Shown: positions 1 through 5,041 of the stretch, piece by piece
Layout: each line of letters begins with the position of its first letter
Numbering within the stretch: the first letter of the stretch is position 1
NCBI GenBank assembly: GCA_018668195.1
Contig: JABITU010000211.1
Span: forward strand, 1 to 6,790
Direction of reading: 5' to 3'
DNA length: 6,790 nucleotides
Origin: Tateyamaria sp.
GTDB taxonomy: Bacteria; Pseudomonadota; Alphaproteobacteria; Rhodobacterales; Rhodobacteraceae
Made by a program: the position numbers and the translations under genes
Notes under the pieces: model-generated
What the model saw: only the letters and a program-made list of their open reading frames with translations
The model's database searches: none
Told to the model about the DNA's origin: nothing

Positions 1-350
1 CGAACACGTGCTACGAGCAGTGCATCGTCCACCGGCTTCTGCATCACATCGTCAACGCCTGCAGCGAGCATTCGCATTCTGTCTGCCGCAGAGGCACAAC
101 AGCTGAGTGCTATAACTGGAACCTTGCCAGCTGCTGGCGTTTTTTGCAGCCGCGCCATCAAACGAAGCGGCCCACCGTCTGTTGCCGTTCCTGAAAACAA
201 GATCAGGTCAGGCATGGATTTGCGGATTGCTCGCACAGCATCCGCAATAGTTTCTGCTTGCAACACGTCGTAGTGGCTGGCTGCGAGCTTAACCCGCAAA
301 ACAATGCGATTTGTTGCAATCGGATCTATGATAAGCACCTTACCGTGCAT
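1..350 (-). CDS. PleD-like response regulator, N-terminal receiver domain (partial, runs off the window)
   Basis: About 116 residues are visible. They begin MHGKVLIIDPIATNRIVL and fit a CheY-like receiver, with the best recalled match to the first receiver of PleD-type diguanylate cyclases, whose numbering aligns without gaps. An acidic D9 is present, but PleD's second acidic residue D10 is Pro. The beta-3 segment PDLILF is followed by Ser53 (codon at 192-194, TCA on the minus strand), where PleD has phospho-acceptor D53. S83 stands at the switch Thr/Ser position and K105 (in QKPVDD) is the conserved lysine. The start is supported by GGGG (359-362) eight bases upstream of the ATG. PleD relatives continue into a second receiver and a GGDEF domain, but that part lies outside the window, so cyclase activity is not shown here. 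The gene is divergent from the DUF3572 gene. It could also be a stand-alone or other multi-domain receiver protein. The receiver assignment is firm; the PleD type is likely. Confidence 0.85.
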   Translation of the reverse strand, partial: MHGKVLIIDPIATNRIVLRVKLAASHYDVLQAETIADAVRAIRKSMPDLILFSGTATDGGPLRLMARLQKTPAAGKVPVIALSCCASAADRMRMLAAGVDDVMQKPVDDALLVARV

Positions 351-449
351 GGAATCATCCCCGTTATGTACAAATATCGTGGCTTAGTTATCTATTAGTT
401 TAAGTTAACAAAGCGTTTCCAAACGGCGACAAAGGACCAATTTATTTCA
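351..449. promoter_or_regulatory. Divergent intergenic region between the receiver gene and the DUF3572 gene
   Basis: This AT-rich 99-base gap must carry the promoters for both divergent genes. Visible elements are TTAG-N7-TTAG (384-398) and a GTTAAC palindrome (404-409), which loosely recall the alphaproteobacterial CtrA box TTAA-N7-TTAAC. Neither copy matches fully, so CtrA control is only a weak suggestion. A Shine-Dalgarno-like AAAGGA (431-436) precedes the DUF3572 start with a rather long spacing of 13 bases. No clear -35/-10 pair could be fixed by eye. Confidence 0.4.
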
Positions 450-728
450 ATGTTGCGAGAATCTGCCGAGGTGATCGGCCTGAAAGCTTTGGGGTGGCTC
501 GCTGCCAATGAAGAATTGTTGCCAGTGTTTCTGGGATCAACCGGCGCCAGCGAAGTGGACGTGCGCGCAGGGATTTCAGATCCTGATTTTCTTGGTGCGC
601 TACTCGATTTTATCATGATGGACGATGCGTGGATCACTTCGTTTTGTGACGCCGAAGGGTTGGCTTATGACCAGCCAATGATGGCGCGGATGGCATTGCC
701 AGGTGGGGAGCAGATGCATTGGACGTGA
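450..728 (+). CDS. DUF3572 family small protein
   Basis: This 92-residue acidic, soluble protein resembles the alphaproteobacterial DUF3572 family. It has the N-terminal helix AEVIGLKALGWLAANEELL, a GASEVDVRAGISDPDFLGALLDF middle segment split by small turns, and a conserved-looking DDAWITSFCDAEG near residues 53-65. There is no signal peptide or membrane segment. The function of the family is not known to me. The ATG at 450 is preceded by AAAGGA at a long 13-base spacing, and no better start is visible. Its end (TGA 726-728) overlaps the start of the downstream HAD hydrolase, so the two are probably co-transcribed and coupled. My recollection is that DUF3572 genes sit near pleD-type genes in other alphaproteobacteria, which would make the neighbourhood here conserved; this was not checked. 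Confidence 0.8.
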   Translation: MLRESAEVIGLKALGWLAANEELLPVFLGSTGASEVDVRAGISDPDFLGALLDFIMMDDAWITSFCDAEGLAYDQPMMARMALPGGEQMHWT

Positions 729-1429
729 CACCGACTCAAGTGCGTGGCGTAATCTTTGACAAGGACGGCACGCTGTTCGACTTTGCGACGACCTGGGAGG
801 CCTGGGCGGCCGCCTTTCTGCTCCGGGTGACAGGAGGTGACCAAGAACAAGCTGCGGTCATTGGCCGGGATATCGGGTTTGATCTGCACACGCACAGCTT
901 TGCCCGCGACAGTGTTGTGATTGCAGGAACGCCGATTGAGATTGCAGATGCACTTGCCCGTCACTTTCCTGATCGCAACCGACAGGACTTGCTTGAGATG
1001 CTGAATGAAGAAGCCGCAAAAGCGCCGCAAGCCGAGGCTGTGCCGCTGGCTTCCTATCTGGATGAGTTGCGTGCCCGCGGTCTTGCTTTGGGTGTTGCGA
1101 CCAATGACGCCGAGGCGTCAGCTATGGCGCATCTGGACGCCGCTGGTGTGGTCGCGCATTTCGATTTTATCGCGGGTTCTGACAGCGGATACGGGGGTAA
1201 GCCCGCGCCGGGTCAGCTTTTGGAATTTTGCGCATCTACCGGTCTAGCTCCGACGCAAGTGGTGATGGTGGGCGATAGCACCCATGATCTGCGTGCTGGA
1301 CGGGCGGCAGGTATGCGCACCATCGGTGTGCTGACAGGTCTTGCAACGGCACAAGAACTGTTTCCGCTCGCAACAGCAGTGCTGCCTGATATTGGCCATT
1401 TGCCGAACTGGCTAGATGCGCTGACTTAA
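719..1429 (+). CDS. HAD-superfamily hydrolase, phosphoglycolate phosphatase-like
   Basis: This 236-residue HAD hydrolase of the Gph/beta-phosphoglucomutase type probably dephosphorylates a small phosphometabolite in the cytoplasm. All four HAD motifs are present: motif I FDKDGT (nucleophile D14, general acid D16), motif II Thr128 in GVATND, motif III K161 in GGKPAP, and motif IV GDSTHD (D186, D190). A helical cap domain lies between motifs I and II (about residues 20-100). The start is unusual: TTG at 719, eight bases after GGGGAG (705-710). The alternative is GTG at 725, which makes a GTGA overlap with the DUF3572 stop but leaves a 14-base spacing. Either start overlaps the upstream gene, indicating coupling. 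Phosphoglycolate is the best-known substrate of such proteins, but motif content alone does not fix specificity, so no gene symbol is given. Confidence 0.9.
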   Translation: MDVTPTQVRGVIFDKDGTLFDFATTWEAWAAAFLLRVTGGDQEQAAVIGRDIGFDLHTHSFARDSVVIAGTPIEIADALARHFPDRNRQDLLEMLNEEAAKAPQAEAVPLASYLDELRARGLALGVATNDAEASAMAHLDAAGVVAHFDFIAGSDSGYGGKPAPGQLLEFCASTGLAPTQVVMVGDSTHDLRAGRAAGMRTIGVLTGLATAQELFPLATAVLPDIGHLPNWLDALT

Positions 1430-1453
1430 GCCCAATGGTTTTGGCGGGGAAAA

Positions 1454-1470
1454 GCGACATGTGATGTCGC
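1454..1470. promoter_or_regulatory. Perfect dyad GCGACAT-GTG-ATGTCGC, candidate operator
   Basis: Two exact 7-base inverted arms are separated by GTG, 84 bases upstream of the MttB-like gene and 24 bases after the HAD stop. No T-run follows on the plus strand, which argues against an intrinsic terminator for the HAD gene. A second partial copy of the right arm (ACGTCGCAA, 1514-1522) lies exactly 50 bases after ATGTCGCAA (1464-1472). A small dyad TGTTT-TAG-AAACA (1502-1514) lies between them. The symmetry suits binding of a dimeric repressor or activator controlling the methyltransferase gene, but no cognate regulator is encoded in the window. Confidence 0.4.
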
Positions 1471-1537
1471 AAAGGGAAAGGTCATCTGTCTATCGCTGCG
1501 TTGTTTTAGAAACACGTCGCAATAAAAGGGCTGGGTC

Positions 1538-3100
1538 ATGACCGAAAGAGCAAACAGACGGAAAACCCGATCTGGAGGTCGCGCAGGTGCCGCTGCACGT
1601 CGCGGTGCGGCCGTGATCGAACAGATGCCCTGGAACCCGCCCGTGATGATTGATCCCCCAGTTGAGCCGTTGCGGCCAGAGGGCGTTGAGGCGATACACG
1701 ACGGCGCGATGCGCATTCTCGAAGAGATCGGTGTTCAATTCTTGAATGCGGAAGCACTGACGATCCTGCGCCAAGCGGGCTGTCGTGTGGACGGAGATAT
1801 CGTGCGCATGGACCGGGCTTTTGTGATGGAGATGGTGCGCAAGGCACCTGCGCAATTCACCCTGACCCCCCGCAATTTGGATCGCGCCATTACGATTGGC
1901 GGGCAGCATCTGAACTTTGGCAACGTGTCGTCTCCGCCGAACTATTGGGACATGGAGATTGGCACCAAGGTTCCCGGCACGCGCGAGATGTGCGCCAACC
2001 TGCTCAAGCTCACCCAATATTTCAATTGTATTCATTTTGCTGGCGGTTACCCGGTTGAACCTGTCGATTTACATGCCAGCGTCCGACATCTTGATGTGCT
2101 TTATGACAAGCTGACGTTGACCGACAAAGTCATGCACGCCTATTCGCTGGGACGCGAGCGGGTCGAAGATGTGATGGAGATGGTGCGCATTGCTGGCGGC
2201 CTGAGCCACGCGGAATTCGAGGCGACCCCCCGGATGTATACCAACATCAATTCAACCTCGCCGCTCAAACACGATCATCCCATGATCGACGGATGTTTGC
2301 GTCTTGTGCGGCGCGGTCAGGCGGTCGTGGTCACACCCTTTACACTGGCGGGGGCGATGGCGCCGGTCACAATGGCAGGCGCGGTCGCTCAATCGATCGC
2401 CGAAGCCTTGTGTGCTATCGCACTGTTTCAATACGTGGCGCCGGGTGCGCCCTGTGCCATTGGCACCTTTACGTCGAATGTGGATATGAAATCGGGGGCG
2501 CCGGCCTTTGGCACGCCTGAATACATGCGCGCCACACAAATGACGGGCCAGATGGCCCGGTTCTACGGGTTGCCGATGCGGTCATCTGGTGTGTGTGCGG
2601 CCAATGTGCCGGACGGACAAGCGATGTGGGAAACGTCGAACAGCTTATGGGCGGCAGTACAGTCGGGCACCAACATGGTCTATCACGCAGCCGGCTGGCT
2701 TGAGGGTGGGTTGATCGCAAGCCCGGAAAAATTCATTATGGATTGCGAAATTTTACAACAAATCCAACGTTACATGGACCCGTCAGTTATTGGCACGGAA
2801 CCCGATGATATCGCGCTTGATGCGATTAAATCGGTTGGCACTGCGGGCCATTTCTTTGGCATCCAGCACACCCAAGACCGATACAGCACAGCTTTTTACC
2901 AACCGTTTCTGAGCGATTGGAAGAATTACGAGGGCTGGGACGTTGCCGGTGCCGTCTGGACCCCAGAGCGCGCGCATGGCCTGTTCAAACAGATCATCGC
3001 CAGTTTTGAGCCGCCGGAAATAGACGCAGCGATCCGCGATGAATTGGCTGATTTTGTGGCTCGTCGTAAGTCAGAGGGCGGCGCACCAACCGACTTCTGA
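1538..3100 (+). CDS. Trimethylamine methyltransferase (MttB)-superfamily protein, COG5598, non-pyrrolysine
   Basis: This 520-residue protein of the MttB superfamily (COG5598) belongs to a TIM-barrel group that moves a methyl group from quaternary or tertiary amines to a corrinoid protein. After a basic, low-complexity N-terminus (about residues 6-24, RRKTRSGGRAGAAARRG) comes the family-like start LRPEGVEAIHDGAMRILEEIG. It is followed by conserved-looking segments such as FAGGYPVEPVD, NINSTSPLKHD, TPFTLAGAMAPVT, GAPAFGTPEY and GWLEGGL. It is soluble, with no signal peptide. There is no internal TAG or TGA, so it is not the pyrrolysine form. Characterised relatives without pyrrolysine include MtgB (glycine betaine) and carnitine or proline-betaine enzymes, so a quaternary-amine substrate is plausible but unproven. 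AAAGGG (1525-1530) lies seven bases before the ATG. No corrinoid protein, activase or B12 riboswitch is nearby, so partners must be encoded elsewhere. Confidence 0.88.
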   Translation: MTERANRRKTRSGGRAGAAARRGAAVIEQMPWNPPVMIDPPVEPLRPEGVEAIHDGAMRILEEIGVQFLNAEALTILRQAGCRVDGDIVRMDRAFVMEMVRKAPAQFTLTPRNLDRAITIGGQHLNFGNVSSPPNYWDMEIGTKVPGTREMCANLLKLTQYFNCIHFAGGYPVEPVDLHASVRHLDVLYDKLTLTDKVMHAYSLGRERVEDVMEMVRIAGGLSHAEFEATPRMYTNINSTSPLKHDHPMIDGCLRLVRRGQAVVVTPFTLAGAMAPVTMAGAVAQSIAEALCAIALFQYVAPGAPCAIGTFTSNVDMKSGAPAFGTPEYMRATQMTGQMARFYGLPMRSSGVCAANVPDGQAMWETSNSLWAAVQSGTNMVYHAAGWLEGGLIASPEKFIMDCEILQQIQRYMDPSVIGTEPDDIALDAIKSVGTAGHFFGIQHTQDRYSTAFYQPFLSDWKNYEGWDVAGAVWTPERAHGLFKQIIASFEPPEIDAAIRDELADFVARRKSEGGAPTDF

Positions 3101-3130
3101 CTGCGGCCCGCTCTGGTTGAAAATTGTCTC

Positions 3131-3140
3131 TCAAATTTGA
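3131..3140. promoter_or_regulatory. Palindrome TCAAATTTGA in the promoter region of the H-NOX operon
   Basis: This exact 10-base palindrome lies in the AT-rich gap between the methyltransferase stop (3100) and the H-NOX start (3206). That gap must contain the operon promoter unless transcription reads through from the methyltransferase gene. It differs from the FNR/Dnr box (TTGAT-N4-ATCAA), so no known regulator is assigned. A palindrome of this length in AT-rich DNA can arise by chance. Confidence 0.25.
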
Positions 3141-3205
3141 TTTGTTAGAGTATTGTTTAGGCATAACCGAACATATTGCCCATGTGGAAATGGGAAGAAA
3201 ATGTG

Positions 3206-3790
3206 ATGCATGGGTTAATAAACAGGGCAATACAGTGCTTTGTCTGTGATAGTTATGGATGGGACAAATGGGTTGAAGCAACCCGTCTGGCGGAACTCGA
3301 GTTTGTCGAGTTTGAAGCAATGATGATGTATGATGATGACATCACCCCGCGTCTGTTGGATGCGATCAGCGTACTGCTGGACAGAAATCGCCGCTACATA
3401 ATGGAAGATTTGGGAACCTATCTGGTTTCGCACCCGAATGTTGAGGCGCTGCGCCGCTTGCTGCGGTTTGGTGGCGTGACCTTTGTCGATTTCCTGCATT
3501 CGCTTGATGAGTTGCCGGATCGGGCGCGGTTGGCGGTGTCGGATCTGCAATTGCCACGGACTGAGCTGCGAGAGCATGGCGCGTCTTGCTTTAGCCTCGT
3601 GTGCGAATGCCCGATCCCGGGCTATGGTTACGTTATGATGGGTGTTCTGCGGACAATGGCAGACGACTATGGTGTGCTGGCTTTGTTGGAGCATCAGGGG
3701 GAAAGCCAAGGAGTCGAAACGATTTCAGTTTCTTTGATCGAGACCAAATTTGCCGCAGGTCGGGCGTTTGAATTGGGTGTTCGGATATGA
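3206..3790 (+). CDS. H-NOX (heme NO-binding) fold protein lacking canonical heme ligands
   Basis: This 194-residue soluble protein matches the H-NOX/HNOB fold over its length. It starts MHGLINRAIQCF (compare the family start MKGL), has a helical N-terminal half ending VSHPNVEALRRLLRFGG, and then the signature region FVDFLHSLDELPDRARL. Aligned with soluble guanylate cyclase beta (recalled LDALHDHL), the proximal heme His is Pro104. The YxSxR heme-propionate motif is replaced by C133, C135 and I137, anchored by the following GVLRTMA (GIIKTVA in the cyclase). Five cysteines are present (11, 14, 128, 133, 135), including CxxC near the N-terminus. The ATG at 3206 is chosen because it gives the family N-terminus and has GGAAG eight bases upstream; TTG 3176 and ATG 3182 are less likely. 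The stop overlaps the cyclase start (ATGA), so it is almost certainly that enzyme's sensory partner. Heme binding is doubtful; H98 or a cysteine could substitute. Roseobacter relatives may share these changes. Confidence 0.87.
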   Translation: MHGLINRAIQCFVCDSYGWDKWVEATRLAELEFVEFEAMMMYDDDITPRLLDAISVLLDRNRRYIMEDLGTYLVSHPNVEALRRLLRFGGVTFVDFLHSLDELPDRARLAVSDLQLPRTELREHGASCFSLVCECPIPGYGYVMMGVLRTMADDYGVLALLEHQGESQGVETISVSLIETKFAAGRAFELGVRI

Positions 3791-4827
3791 TTGCGGATAA
3801 TGCGACAATTACCCATGCTTTAGACGTCTTGTGCCCCATGCACCTGATAATATCTGCAACGGGCCATGTCGTTCATGTCGGGCCGACTCTGCAAAAACTG
3901 CGACCCAACGTGCCATTAGTTGGCCTTAGTTTTCTTGAAATATTTGATCTGAAGCGCCCGCGTGCGATCCGAACGGTGGATGCGTTGCGCGCGGCTGCTG
4001 GAACAAAACTGCACTTGCAATTGCGCGATCATCCAAAGACCGAGGTCAAAGGCATCCTTGTACCGGGCACGGCATTGGGCGAAAGCATTATTAACTTGTC
4101 CTTTGGCATTGCTGTGGTCGATGCTGTGGCAGATTATGCGCTGACCAGCGTCGACTTCGCAGCGACGGATCTGACCATCGAAATGCTGTACCTTGTCGAA
4201 GCGAAATCCGCCGCGATGGAGGCGTCACGCAAGCTGAACCTGCGTCTTCAGGGGGCGATGATTACTGCAGAAGAACAAGCTTTTACCGACACTCTGACCG
4301 GGCTCAAGAATCGGCGCGCCATGGACTACGTACTGGCGCGTCATGCTTCTTGGGGTAAACAATTTGGCGTCATGCAGATTGATTTGGACTGGTTCAAGGC
4401 GGTCAACGATTCGCTGGGCCACGCCGCTGGCGACCACGTTTTGCAGACAGTTGCCCGCATCATGGTCGAAGAAACCCGTGACAGTGATACCGTAGCCCGA
4501 GTCGGGGGGGACGAATTTGTTATCCTGTTACCCAACGCTCATGATCCCGGAATTCTTCGTCGCATCGGCAAACGGATCATTGAACGCTTGTCGCAACCGA
4601 TATTGTTTCAGGAGAAAGAGTGCCAAATCTCTGCCAGCATTGGAGTAGCTATTTATGATCCTAAGTCTTCGGTGCCGGTTACAGATTTGATAGATAACGC
4701 AGATGTTGCGCTTTATGCGTCCAAAAATGGCGGGCGTGGACAGCTGACGTTCTATTCGCCTGAATTGCGTAAAGTCGCCAAGAAGGTCGCAGTTCATACT
4801 GATCTACGTCAACCAAACAGCGCCTAG
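3787..4827 (+). CDS. Diguanylate cyclase with N-terminal H-NOX-associated (HNOBA-like) domain and C-terminal GGDEF domain
   Basis: This 346-residue cytoplasmic protein makes cyclic-di-GMP from two GTP. Residues 5-130 resemble the PAS-like H-NOX-associated domain: CPMHLIISATGHVVHVGPTL, then GLSFLEIFDLKRP, and a late stretch SVDFAATDLTIEMLYLVEA. A signalling helix or coiled coil follows (about 128-165). The GGDEF domain opens with DTLTGLKNRR and keeps metal-binding D199, N207 and D216 of VNDSLGHAAGD, the signature GGDEF (240-244) and RDSD (231-234), which sits five residues before GGDEF as an intact RxxD inhibitory site. The enzyme therefore looks active and product-inhibited. There is no EAL domain and no membrane segment. 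The ATG at 3787 overlaps the H-NOX stop by four bases, so translation is coupled. H-NOX proteins regulating such cyclases are known in Shewanella and Legionella. The HNOBA assignment rests on recalled pattern and operon context. Confidence 0.93.
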   Translation: MIADNATITHALDVLCPMHLIISATGHVVHVGPTLQKLRPNVPLVGLSFLEIFDLKRPRAIRTVDALRAAAGTKLHLQLRDHPKTEVKGILVPGTALGESIINLSFGIAVVDAVADYALTSVDFAATDLTIEMLYLVEAKSAAMEASRKLNLRLQGAMITAEEQAFTDTLTGLKNRRAMDYVLARHASWGKQFGVMQIDLDWFKAVNDSLGHAAGDHVLQTVARIMVEETRDSDTVARVGGDEFVILLPNAHDPGILRRIGKRIIERLSQPILFQEKECQISASIGVAIYDPKSSVPVTDLIDNADVALYASKNGGRGQLTFYSPELRKVAKKVAVHTDLRQPNSA

Positions 4828-4865
4828 TGTATGTGAGTAGTGATAAAGCCGATGCACATATTAAA

Positions 4866-4940
4866 TGGCATCCCGTAGGGGAATCGAACCCCTCTTTCCA
4901 GGTTGAAAACCTGGCGTCCTAACCGATAGACGAACGGGAC
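4866..4940 (-). tRNA. tRNA-Glu (anticodon UUC)
   Basis: On the minus strand a complete 75-nucleotide tRNA runs from GTCCCGT (4940-4934) to an encoded CCA (4868-4866). The acceptor stem pairs GTCCCGT with ACGGGAT through one G-U pair, and G is the discriminator base. The anticodon arm CCAGG-TTTTCAA-CCTGG places TTC at the anticodon, which reads GAA and GAG. The T-arm AGGGG-TTCGATT-CCCCT is intact. It lies downstream of recJ on the same strand and converges with the cyclase gene. No integrase or duplicated 3' end is seen, so there is no sign that it serves as an attachment site here. Confidence 0.97.
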
Positions 4941-4956
4941 ACTCAGTGTGAGCGGT

Positions 4957-4985
4957 GGTGTAGGCAATCGGACTATCCTGCGCAA
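4957..4985 (-). promoter_or_regulatory. Candidate promoter for tRNA-Glu
   Basis: Reading the minus strand, TTGCGC (4985-4980) and TACACC (4962-4957) are separated by exactly 17 bases and sit 16 bases before the tRNA 5' end. That would give a leader of about ten bases. The -35 begins with the strong TTG, but the -10 lacks the final T, so this is a moderate match. An alternative -35, TTGACC (5028-5023), has no convincing -10. Confidence 0.4.
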
Positions 4986-5041
4986 GCGAAAAAATGGCAC
5001 TGCACGCGAGAAAATAGGTACAGGTCAATCTGCTTGATCGC

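Noticed and set aside
384..409. Possible CtrA box (TTAG-N7-TTAG and GTTAAC) upstream of the receiver and DUF3572 genes
   Set aside because: Neither half matches TTAA-N7-TTAAC well, and the TTAG to TTAA pair has a 6-base gap, not 7. In AT-rich DNA this is easily chance.
1454..1470. Intrinsic terminator of the HAD gene
   Set aside because: The stem is followed by AAAGGG on the plus strand with no T-run, and its 3-base loop and symmetry suit an operator better.
1430..1537. Cobalamin riboswitch before the corrinoid-type methyltransferase gene
   Set aside because: The gap is only 108 bases and lacks a recognisable B12 box, so there is too little room for this riboswitch class.
2252..2539. Open frames antisense to and within the methyltransferase gene
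   Set aside because: They are Arg/His/Cys-rich shadow translations of a strongly conserved gene with no ribosome site or family resemblance.
3117..3160. FNR/Dnr-type box in front of the H-NOX operon
   Set aside because: TTGAT-like pieces occur, but no TTGAT-N4-ATCAA symmetry is present.
3176..3205. Upstream TTG (3176) or ATG (3182) start for the H-NOX gene
   Set aside because: The extra residues MPMWKWEENV precede the family N-terminus, and the purine-rich ribosome site GGAAG lies inside this stretch, at good spacing from ATG 3206.
4866..4940. tRNA-Glu as an integration site of a genomic island
   Set aside because: No integrase, no repeated tRNA 3' end and ordinary genes on both sides.
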